A stretch of DNA of 5,212 bases from NCBI GenBank assembly GCA_003235605.1, contig QJVU01000717.1:1-5212 (forward strand), written 5' to 3'. The notes beneath the pieces were generated by a model. That model did no database searches. It had not been told where the DNA came from and was given only the letters and a program-made list of their open reading frames with translations. Origin of the DNA: Planctomycetota bacterium. Its GTDB lineage: Bacteria; Planctomycetota; UBA1135; UBA2386. A program made the translations under genes and the position numbers. Below, piece after piece: positions 1-5,212 of this stretch (positions are counted from its first letter, which is position 1; each line of letters begins with the position of its first letter).

Positions 1-546
1 ATCAACGTGCCGTCTGTGACTCAGGACGTGCGCAGGGCGCCGCGGCGACCCGCGCAACGTGGCGGCCCGCTCACCGGCAGCATGACAACTGCCGGAGTTA
101 CCGGCGTCAGCATCTGCGAGGCAGTGCTGCTTGGCGAGAGGAAGGGAACGGAGCTCACCAGCAAGCTACGCGAAGCCAAGAAGCGTGGCTTCGCCTGGTT
201 GCTCCACAACTTCACGGTGCGCTCCAACAGGAACCACCGCGGACGGTACTACTACTACATGTACGGTCTGGAACGGGCCTGCGAGCTGAGCCAGATCCGG
301 CTGCTCGGTGACCGTGACTGGTACTTCGAGGGCGCAACCATGCTGTTGGAGCTACAGCGCGGTGATGATGCCGATGGTGGCGAAGGTCGTGGCGCTCGGC
401 GTGGCCGAGGCCGGCGCGGTGGCATGGGAAGAGGAATGAGAGGGAGCGGTGGTCAGTTCCGAGGCGGCAGCCTGCACGAGACCTGCTTTGCGATCCTGTT
501 CCTGAAGCTGGCCTCGCCACCTTTGCCCGTGATCACACCCCGCTGA
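1..546 (+). CDS. Prenyltransferase/squalene-oxidase-repeat-like protein, C-terminal part (5' end outside window)
   Basis: The frame is open from base 1 to the TGA at 544-546, giving 181 visible residues. A GTG at 7 is available, but nothing supports a start there; the visible part looks like the end of a longer protein. The segments MTTAGVTGVSIC (from base 82), YYYMYGLERACEL, LGDRDWYFEGA and HETCFAILFLKLA follow the order I know from the last helical repeats of alpha/alpha-toroid proteins (prenyltransferase and squalene oxidase repeat) common in planctomycetes. Members are usually annotated only by fold; no catalytic residue can be assigned here and the substrate is unknown. An Arg/Gly-rich stretch (bases 361-468) sits between the LLELQ helix and the HETCFA helix, where I expect a short DGSW-like turn. 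The methyltransferase gene starts 15 bases after the stop on the same strand, so the two may be co-transcribed. Fold assignment is fairly secure; function is not. Confidence 0.75.
   Translation: MNVPSVTQDVRRAPRRPAQRGGPLTGSMTTAGVTGVSICEAVLLGERKGTELTSKLREAKKRGFAWLLHNFTVRSNRNHRGRYYYYMYGLERACELSQIRLLGDRDWYFEGATMLLELQRGDDADGGEGRGARRGRGRRGGMGRGMRGSGGQFRGGSLHETCFAILFLKLASPPLPVITPR
361..468 (+). repeat. Arg/Gly-rich low-complexity segment in the toroid protein
   Basis: These 108 bases encode 36 residues, of which 16 are Gly and 9 are Arg, with clusters such as RGARRGRGRRGG. The DNA is a degenerate GGN/CGN run. It lies inside the coding frame between two recognisable helices and resembles an RGG-type disordered loop. 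I see this directly; any nucleic-acid-binding or surface role is speculation. Confidence 0.7.
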
Positions 547-549
547 CCT

Positions 550-553
550 GGAG
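550..553 (+). promoter_or_regulatory. Ribosome binding site of the methyltransferase gene
   Basis: GGAG lies 8 bases before the ATG at 562. It supports the start that keeps the lipoprotein signal attached to the methyltransferase domain. Confidence 0.55.
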
Positions 554-561
554 CTTGACTC

Positions 562-1293
562 ATGCAAGCCTCCGCCCCACACCCGCTTCCCCTTGGCTTG
601 GTGCTTGGCTTGCTGCTTGGGTGTGTCCAGCACCCCGCCGTCACACTGCCCGCGGTCACCACTACCGAAAAGAACGTAAGGCCGTGGATCAACAAGAGCT
701 TTCTCTCCCCCGACCTCGACATCAAGGATGCGCTGAAGAAGTTCGAGGGGGAGTCGCGGGAGATCTTCGTCCAGAGGCACCGCATCCTGAGCCATCTGGA
801 AATCACGCCGGGTATGGCGGTGGCGGACATCGGCGCCGGGACTGGCCTGTTTCTGGAGATGCTGGCCAAGAAGGCCGGGCGCGACGGCAAGGTCTACGCG
901 GTCGACATTGCGCCAAGGCTCGTGAGCTTCCTCGAGAAAAGGTGCCAGGAGAAGGGGCTCCGTCAGGTGGAGGTCGTGCTCTGCAAGCGGGATTCCGTAG
1001 AGCTTCCCCCCGCGTCCATCGATCTCGCGTTCGTCTGCGACACGTACCACCACTTCGAGTATCCTCGCTCCACGTTGGCGACGATCCACAGGGCGTTGCG
1101 CCCGGGCGGCCGGATGGTGGTCGTGGACTTCGAGCGGCTCCCGAACACGTCCAGAAAGTGGGTCCTGGACCACGTGCGTGCCGGCAAGGAGGTGATCACC
1201 GCCGAGATCGAGGCAGCAGGGTTCCAGCTCCAGGACGAAGTGAAGGTCCGAGGGCTGAAAGAGAACTACCTGCTGCGGTTCCGACGCCGGTAG
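562..1293 (+). CDS. Predicted lipoprotein class I SAM-dependent methyltransferase
   Basis: The product is 243 residues. Residues 8-21 are hydrophobic and end in a lipobox (LLGC, Cys21), so export and lipid attachment are predicted. The rest is a Rossmann methyltransferase: motif I VADIGAGTG (87-95) binds S-adenosylmethionine; VYAVDIA (111-117) carries the acidic residue for the ribose (Asp115); IDLAFVCDTYHHF (153-165) is the strand-4 region; and RALRPGGRMVVVDF (177-190) is the usual post-motif turn and strand. The segment FEGESREIFVQRH (61-73) and the ending GLKENYLLRF match an uncharacterised family I recall from planctomycetes and proteobacteria, often with N-terminal signals. The acceptor is unknown. 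The ATG is preceded by GGAG at 550-553 with 8 bases of spacing, which supports this start. The gene follows the toroid protein gene by 15 bases. The oddity is a SAM enzyme with an export signal. Confidence 0.85.
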   Translation: MQASAPHPLPLGLVLGLLLGCVQHPAVTLPAVTTTEKNVRPWINKSFLSPDLDIKDALKKFEGESREIFVQRHRILSHLEITPGMAVADIGAGTGLFLEMLAKKAGRDGKVYAVDIAPRLVSFLEKRCQEKGLRQVEVVLCKRDSVELPPASIDLAFVCDTYHHFEYPRSTLATIHRALRPGGRMVVVDFERLPNTSRKWVLDHVRAGKEVITAEIEAAGFQLQDEVKVRGLKENYLLRFRRR

Positions 1294-1314
1294 ACGCCTG
1301 CCAGCCGGACTTGG

Positions 1315-1875
1315 CTACTTGCCCTCTGGATCGTCGATGCCGATGACACCGTAGGCTATCCGCGCACCCGCCGCGCCCGTTGGCTGCGACTTGAGGTCAT
1401 CCTCCTGGGCATGGATGATGATCGCCCGGCCGATGCAGGTGTGCGCACCGTTCAGCATGACCATGGAGTCCAATCGGTCGTAGGTGGCCTTGCCAGTGGC
1501 GTCCGCTTCCAGGTTGCCCAGGTCGCCGGCGTGGCGCGCAGGCATGTCTGGCCCACCGTGCTGGGCTTTGGTGGGGTTGAAATGACCACCGGTGCAAACC
1601 CCATCGGTGCAGGTGATGTCGCCCCACTCATGGATGTGAAAACCATGCCGCCCCGGGCTTAGCCCTTCGACGTCTGCCTTGACACGGACCTTGGCCCCTT
1701 CCCGGACGAAGTGGACAACGCCCTTTATCTTCTCGTTGCCCTGGGTACCGATGATGCGGCAGATGGCCCGGTTGGTCTGAGGGCCCGACGAGCTGCGTGC
1801 TTCGGCGGCGCAGCCTGGAAGAACGATGGCCGTGAGGGCCGTGATAGCGGCGAGGGTGCAGTGCGAGTGCTTCAT
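1315..1875 (-). CDS. sodC: Cu/Zn superoxide dismutase, predicted exported lipoprotein
   Basis: The product is 186 residues and converts superoxide to oxygen and hydrogen peroxide outside the cytoplasm. Residues 1-22 form a signal ending LPGC, a plausible though not ideal lipobox (Pro two before Cys22). All seven metal ligands of the family are present: His80, His82 and His98 (HGFHIHE, GGHFNP), His106 (QHGGP), His115 and Asp118 (RHAGDLGN) and His155 (AIIIHA). The active-site Arg is Arg172. The enzyme should therefore be active. The Cys that normally closes the structural disulfide in RxACGVIG is Tyr175 here (RIAYGVIG), while the loop holds two Cys, Cys89 and Cys94. The ATG at 1875 has no clear Shine-Dalgarno sequence in front of it. 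The gene converges on the methyltransferase gene (21 bases apart) and is divergent from alkB. Confidence 0.96.
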   Translation of the reverse strand: MKHSHCTLAAITALTAIVLPGCAAEARSSSGPQTNRAICRIIGTQGNEKIKGVVHFVREGAKVRVKADVEGLSPGRHGFHIHEWGDITCTDGVCTGGHFNPTKAQHGGPDMPARHAGDLGNLEADATGKATYDRLDSMVMLNGAHTCIGRAIIIHAQEDDLKSQPTGAAGARIAYGVIGIDDPEGK

Positions 1876-1974
1876 GGTGATAATGAGATGGTCTCTCGGT
1901 CAGGACTTGAACTGGGCAAGTGTACCGGGGATCGAGACACAAACAACTGCGAGCAAGAGCCTGGGAAAGTCCAC
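1876..1974. promoter_or_regulatory. Divergent sodC/alkB promoter region
   Basis: Both starts face outwards from this 99-base spacer, so promoters for both genes should lie here or just inside the opposite gene. No consensus -35/-10 pair is evident. On the - strand CATTAT (1880-1885) is a weak -10-like match only 4 bases before the sodC ATG, which would imply a nearly leaderless message. A short inverted repeat, GAGA-TGG-TCTC (1885-1895), overlaps the same area; its 4-base arms are too short to call an operator. I recognise no OxyR, SoxR, Fur or Ada site. Confidence 0.4.
1963..1966 (+). promoter_or_regulatory. Ribosome binding site deciding the alkB start
   Basis: GGGA stands 8 bases before the ATG at 1975. 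The alternative ATGs at 1999 and 2002 lack a comparable site, so the 1975 start is preferred. Confidence 0.45.
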
Positions 1975-2607
1975 ATGCGACCCTGGGTCATTCGAACCAT
2001 GATGCCCGAGAGCTTCCGCCTGCCTGACGGAAGGCTCGACTGGATCCCGGCTTTCCTGCCGTCGGAAGTGGCGGACCGCTGTTTTTGTGAGTTGATCGAC
2101 CACGCCCCCTGGAAGCGTGAACAAGTCATCATGTACGGCCGGCGAGTCGCGGTGCCCCGGCTGACGGCCTGGTTCGGTGACCCACGAGCCACCTACACGT
2201 ATTCCGGAATCACCATGGCTCCGGAGCCGTGGACCCCCCTGCTGCTCGAGATCAAGTCCCTGGTCGAGCCCAAGTCCCTGGGTACGATCTTCAACAGCGT
2301 CCTCTTGAACCTCTACCGGGACGGCAACGACAGCGTCGCATGGCACAGCGACGATGAGCCTGAGCTTGGAAGGAACCCGGTCATCGCGTCGGTTTCCCTG
2401 GGCCAGGCTCGCACCTTCCGCCTCAGGCACAAGCTAGACGAAACAATCCCACCGGTCGAGATCGAGCTCACCCACGGCAGCTTGCTGGTCATGAGCGGTG
2501 CGCTCCAGCATTTCTGGAAGCACCAGCTGCCCAAGCGCCGGTCACCGAACCTCGGGCCGAGGATCAACCTGACGTTTCGGATGATCCGCCAAGAAGCGTC
2601 CAGGTAA
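1975..2607 (+). CDS. alkB: AlkB-type alpha-ketoglutarate/Fe(II)-dependent dioxygenase (ALKBH2/3-like)
   Basis: The product is 210 residues, a normal length for the family. AlkB enzymes repair alkylated bases such as 1-methyladenine and 3-methylcytosine by oxidative demethylation, using 2-oxoglutarate, oxygen and iron in the cytoplasm. Visible motifs: a nucleotide-recognition lid with YGRRVAVPR (54-62); NLY (112-114), equivalent to the 2-oxoglutarate-binding N-x-Y; the iron ligands His124 and Asp126 in WHSDDE and His183 in KHQLP; and RINLTFR (196-202), whose two Arg bind 2-oxoglutarate. SVSLGQARTFRLRHK is the usual core strand. The WHSDDE and PRINLTFR wording is closer to human ALKBH2/3 than to E. 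coli AlkB. The same frame is open back to 1711, but that part lies antisense to sodC and has no family similarity; ATG 1975 gives the expected domain boundary. It converges with the next gene with 8 bases between stops. Confidence 0.93.
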   Translation: MRPWVIRTMMPESFRLPDGRLDWIPAFLPSEVADRCFCELIDHAPWKREQVIMYGRRVAVPRLTAWFGDPRATYTYSGITMAPEPWTPLLLEIKSLVEPKSLGTIFNSVLLNLYRDGNDSVAWHSDDEPELGRNPVIASVSLGQARTFRLRHKLDETIPPVEIELTHGSLLVMSGALQHFWKHQLPKRRSPNLGPRINLTFRMIRQEASR

Positions 2608-2615
2608 CCCGACAC

Positions 2616-3914
2616 CTACTTGCGGTTGCCGCCTCCGGGCTGTTTCAGCAGCCATGCCTGGAACCGGCGCTCCAGATCCGCCAGCGGCACCTTCAGGAAC
2701 CTGGCGAACGTGGTACTGCTGTCGCCCTTGCCCTCCCGATACACATCGCAGATGTAATCGAGGAAAGCCCCCCTATGACCGTGGTCCTTCTCCATCAGAT
2801 AGTGCACCACATGCGATGAGAGCGCCCAGCGCTCTTTGGTGCGCTTGGAGTAGTCCAGGAACTGGCTGTAGGAAGCGTGCAGGAACGACTTCAACTCCAG
2901 CTTGTCCACGCGCGAAAGCACCAACGTCTGACGGGGGTCCAGGGTTGGTCTCCTCAGCTTGAGGCGGCCGTACTTGCCCTGGAACATGCTCTCCATCCAT
3001 TGACCAATCCCGTACTCCAGCCAGCCACTGACATGCTCTCGCGGGTCCGCATTGCCCATACCCGTGGTCCGCACAGTGCGATAGATCAGCTGTTGGGTCA
3101 CCACGTTGATCAGCTGCTCGGGCTCACCGGTTTCGGGAGCGACGAAAGAGTTGGCGATATCCCCCGCCTGGGGCGGCATGTAGTAGGCCAACCGCACCCA
3201 GAACGTCCACACCGGGAACCGCTTCACGTCACGATAGAGGTGCACGGACATCGGGCTGATCACCTCCTCCAGATGCATGGGCTTGCCAAACAGCTGGAAC
3301 CAGTGGAGGTACAGCCTCTCCAGCTCGAAAGCCACATCGACCCCCAGCTGCAACCCGGCATCGGTGCGCAGCTCGAAGTGCTCGGTGGGCAGGATCAGGG
3401 CCGTGCCCCACTTGGCGATCTTCGCCTCGTACATCTTGCGGCCAAGGAAGCTGGACTTGCGTGGCCAACGCCACCCGGACCGCGTCTTGCGATGGCCCAG
3501 GTATCGGTGGGCTGCCTCGTGGCTGTCCTTGCGCAGCACGACGTCCAACGCCTGCAGTCGCGCCATCGCAGCGAGCCCGTTTGTGTCCGCCCACTCCACC
3601 AGCTTCCAGAGCTTGTCTGCGTCGTCCCCAGCTTCGGCGCGAAGGTCCATCAGCTTGATCAGGTGGGTGTTGACCGTCTCCACAGACACAACGTCGTGGC
3701 GGGGAATGCGAACCCGCTTGCCTCCAGCGCTGCTGCCAGCAAGCGGTCTCACCCCCTGGATGAGGACGATCTCGTCCTCGTCATAGAACCGAAGCACCCG
3801 CCCCCGCACTTCCTGCCCGTCCTTGGTCTTGACCAAATCGCGAAGGTCCTTGTCGCCTTGTGGAAAGCTCGACAGGAACAGAAGCGGCAAGGATTCCAGG
3901 AGGCCGAGGCTCAT
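2616..3914 (-). CDS. DUF1570/peptidase-MA-like exported protein with a degenerate zinc site
   Basis: The product is 432 residues. Residues 1-20 are a hydrophobic but uncharged N terminus, probably a signal peptide. Residues 25-82 form a small strand-rich, SH3-like domain (DGQEVRGRVLRF, RVRIPRHDVVSVE) often seen at the front of planctomycete exported proteins. A helical linker (100-140, ending YLGHRKTRSGW) leads to EHFELRTD (178-185), the start of a peptidase-MA/DUF1570-like domain, which ends with the typical LADLERRFQAWL (411-422). Where active members have HExxH there is VTQQLIY (272-278), and where they have WLxEG there is WLEYG (298-302), so neither zinc His nor the third ligand is obvious. 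I infer a non-catalytic member. The ATG is the first possible start: a TAG lies in frame two codons before it. No clear Shine-Dalgarno sequence. It is coupled to the beta-helix gene upstream. Confidence 0.8.
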   Translation of the reverse strand: MSLGLLESLPLLFLSSFPQGDKDLRDLVKTKDGQEVRGRVLRFYDEDEIVLIQGVRPLAGSSAGGKRVRIPRHDVVSVETVNTHLIKLMDLRAEAGDDADKLWKLVEWADTNGLAAMARLQALDVVLRKDSHEAAHRYLGHRKTRSGWRWPRKSSFLGRKMYEAKIAKWGTALILPTEHFELRTDAGLQLGVDVAFELERLYLHWFQLFGKPMHLEEVISPMSVHLYRDVKRFPVWTFWVRLAYYMPPQAGDIANSFVAPETGEPEQLINVVTQQLIYRTVRTTGMGNADPREHVSGWLEYGIGQWMESMFQGKYGRLKLRRPTLDPRQTLVLSRVDKLELKSFLHASYSQFLDYSKRTKERWALSSHVVHYLMEKDHGHRGAFLDYICDVYREGKGDSSTTFARFLKVPLADLERRFQAWLLKQPGGGNRK

Positions 3915-3917
3915 CTT

Positions 3918-5212
3918 CTAGACCCGAACGCTGCCCCCCTGCGTCGTAGCAATACCTCCTGCTGCAGCGGAGTCGGCAATCCCGTACTGCACGAACACCT
4001 CGACGCCGGTCAGCGTGGCTGTGGTCGGTAGGAGCACGGGCAGGGAGTGCCTGCCGAACCCATCGGTCTGCACGAAGAAGAGCAGTAGCGGCTCGTTCAA
4101 CAGCGTGCAGGTGCCGCCCAGGTTGATGGTAGCCTTGTTCAAGCCAATTGCCATGGCTGCAGCCGAGCCGGCTCGTGCGTTGGAGACATCGATGCTTGCC
4201 TGATCCCCCACGCCGATGTTGCCGGCGATGGTCAGAACGGGTGTCAGGTTGCCGGTCCCAGGGCAGCCAGCGGCGTAGGAGATCCAGGCAGCCACCTCGT
4301 AGGCACCGCAGTCCTGCTTGGTACCACGCTGGTAGCCATCGAAGTCCTCCGCTGCCAGGAACCGTCCGGTGAAGGCCTGCCCTTTGCCGATCGCCGGCGA
4401 CGTGGTCTGCAGGTGCAGATCGGTGGCGCTCACGAACTTCGGATCGCCCACAACACTGTTCTTGTCCGCTGTCCCACGTGGTAGCGCCGACGTCGCGCTC
4501 TGCCACGCGCTCAGGCTTGTGTAGTCGGTAGTCAGGATTCGACCGATCTTGCTGCTTTGGATGAAGAACAGGTTGCCATCGGATTGGAAGTGATGCAGAG
4601 CCGTCGTCGAGATCTGCATGGCGATTCCCCCCCCCGATCCGGTAATCGCAAAGATGTTGCTGTAGATGCGGTTGTAGTTGTTGTTGTTGTGGCCGAATGT
4701 CTGCAACGCCCAGCCAGGGGTGTCGACGGCAATGGTGTTATGGGTGAAATCGTTGTTGCTGTTGCTGGCCGCCATATGCACGACCGTGGCCCCCGCGCTG
4801 TTCCCCGTCTTGCCAGTGAAGATGTTGTTGTAGATCTGGTTCCGGGAGTCGTTGTAGTTGAGGAAATACAGGCCGATGACCGTACCTGCGAGGTTGAACT
4901 GGTTGCGGAACATCTGGCTGTTGCGGAACAGGCTCAGGTAGAGCCCGTAGCTGAGCGCTCCGAGGTTGAACTGGTTGTCATGGATCAACCAGTTCACCGG
5001 TGAACCGTTGCCCGCGAAGTGGATCACTCCATAGCCAGTCAGGTTGCCAATTGCGTGGCCTGCCAAGCCGTTTTCGAAGAAGCAGTTGCGCACCGTGACG
5101 TTGACGATGTCCTGCTGGTTCGGGTAGGCCCCAGTGTTTCCGAAGATCGCTCCCCCCTGGGCGGCCTGCTCGAACACCAGACCATCGAGGACGACGTTGC
5201 TGACCCCTTGTT
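3918..5212 (-). CDS. Right-handed beta-helix protein with choice-of-anchor-Q-like region and Cys-containing C-terminal domain (5' end outside window)
   Basis: The frame runs in from the window edge (first visible residues GVSNVVLDGLVFEQ) to the TAG at 3918-3920, giving 430 visible residues; a GTG at 5177 is internal to the helix and not the start. From about 5210 to 4550 the protein has Asn-rich coils of 24-25 residues (NQFNL, NNIF, HNTI, SNIF), the pattern of a parallel beta-helix. Bases about 4580-4280 encode SDGNLFF, YTSLSAWQ, GDPKF, LHLQTTSPAIGKG, EDFDGYQR and DCGAYE, the signature ending I associate with choice-of-anchor Q proteins. The last 120 residues (about 4280-3921), starting YAAGCPGTGN and including GGTCTLL and PLLLFF, form a beta-rich tail. 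I recall similar tails on many exported planctomycete proteins. No carbohydrate-lyase active site can be assigned. Probably an exported surface or matrix protein; ligand unknown. A nine-base G tract lies at 4627-4635. Confidence 0.85.
   Translation of the reverse strand, partial: QGVSNVVLDGLVFEQAAQGGAIFGNTGAYPNQQDIVNVTVRNCFFENGLAGHAIGNLTGYGVIHFAGNGSPVNWLIHDNQFNLGALSYGLYLSLFRNSQMFRNQFNLAGTVIGLYFLNYNDSRNQIYNNIFTGKTGNSAGATVVHMAASNSNNDFTHNTIAVDTPGWALQTFGHNNNNYNRIYSNIFAITGSGGGIAMQISTTALHHFQSDGNLFFIQSSKIGRILTTDYTSLSAWQSATSALPRGTADKNSVVGDPKFVSATDLHLQTTSPAIGKGQAFTGRFLAAEDFDGYQRGTKQDCGAYEVAAWISYAAGCPGTGNLTPVLTIAGNIGVGDQASIDVSNARAGSAAAMAIGLNKATINLGGTCTLLNEPLLLFFVQTDGFGRHSLPVLLPTTATLTGVEVFVQYGIADSAAAGGIATTQGGSVRV
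4627..4635 (-). repeat. Nine-base G homopolymer in the beta-helix gene
   Basis: On the coding (-) strand this is nine consecutive G, encoding part of TGSGGGIAMQ. It is the longest homopolymer I see in the window. The frame is intact on both sides, as the beta-helix coils before it and the GAYE ending after it show. Confidence 0.9.
4671..4692 (-). repeat. AAC-type trinucleotide repeat encoding an Asn run
   Basis: The coding strand reads AAC codons with one TAC, encoding NNNNYN within a beta-helix coil. Asn ladders are common at turns of such helices, so this is most simply structural. Confidence 0.8.
4889..4905 (-). repeat. 17-base direct repeat, copy 2 in coding order
   Basis: It is identical to 4961-4977 and encodes NQFNL with flanking codon bases. 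The 72-base offset equals 24 residues, one coil of the beta-helix. Confidence 0.85.
4961..4977 (-). repeat. 17-base direct repeat, copy 1 in coding order
   Basis: Partner of 4889-4905, encoding NQFNL in the preceding coil. A second short identity, 11 bases at 4902-4912 and 4920-4930, encodes the two FRN units nearby. Confidence 0.85.

Noticed and set aside
352..1173. A 273-codon open frame on the - strand
   Set aside because: It lies antisense to the toroid gene end and the methyltransferase gene, shows no family motif, and is explained by the high GC content.
1303..1316. AGCC-GGACTT-GGCT hairpin between the convergent methyltransferase and sodC genes
   Set aside because: The stem is only 4 base pairs with no following T run, too weak to call a terminator.
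555..1346. A second + strand frame overlapping the methyltransferase gene
   Set aside because: Its Arg/Gly/Pro-rich composition is typical of a shifted frame in GC-rich DNA, whereas the 562 frame encodes the complete SAM-binding motifs.
1907..1935. TTGAAC as a -35 box for alkB
   Set aside because: No -10-like sequence lies at the right distance; the matching position reads GATCGA.
1711..1974. An 88-codon N-terminal extension of alkB
   Set aside because: It runs antisense through the sodC signal region, has no AlkB similarity, and a better-placed ATG with GGGA upstream exists at 1975.
2877..4031. A 384-codon open frame on the + strand
   Set aside because: It is antisense to the peptidase-MA-like gene, rich in His, Gln and Leu as expected of a reverse-strand shadow, and crosses the gene junction without any domain.

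Overview
The window looks like ordinary chromosome from a GC-rich bacterium, most likely a member of the Planctomycetota. That placement is inference. It rests on protein families I associate with planctomycetes: a squalene-cyclase-like toroid protein, a lipoprotein-type methyltransferase with an FEGESRE segment, a DUF1570/peptidase-MA-like protein with an N-terminal SH3-like strand domain, and a beta-helix protein ending in a Cys-containing beta-rich tail. I see no insertion sequence, tRNA, rRNA, CRISPR array or phage gene. Six genes fill almost every base and no gene-free stretch exceeds about 100 bases.

Layout. On the + strand, the 3' end of a prenyltransferase/squalene-oxidase-repeat protein (1-546, cut by the window edge) is followed after 15 bases by a predicted lipoprotein class I SAM methyltransferase (562-1293). 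Facing it on the - strand is a Cu/Zn superoxide dismutase, sodC (1315-1875). A 99-base divergent spacer separates sodC from a + strand AlkB-type 2-oxoglutarate/Fe(II) dioxygenase (1975-2607). This converges, with 8 bases between, on a - strand pair. The upstream member is a right-handed beta-helix surface protein (3918-5212, 5' end outside the window). The downstream member is a peptidase-MA-like protein that appears to have lost its zinc site (2616-3914).

How the genes may relate. sodC and alkB share a divergent spacer and both deal with chemical damage (superoxide outside the cytoplasm, alkylated bases inside), but no recognised operator is visible. The beta-helix and pseudo-peptidase genes are almost certainly co-transcribed: they lie in the same reading frame, separated only by a TAG stop and one AAG codon. 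Both look exported.

Most notable points: the degenerate metallopeptidase motif; the one-stop-codon junction between the last two genes; a G9 tract inside the beta-helix gene that could slip; the SodC in which the C-terminal disulfide Cys is Tyr and a Cys pair sits in the loop; an Arg/Gly-rich insert in the toroid protein; and a SAM-dependent enzyme carrying a lipobox. I did not find a convincing entirely new multi-gene system.
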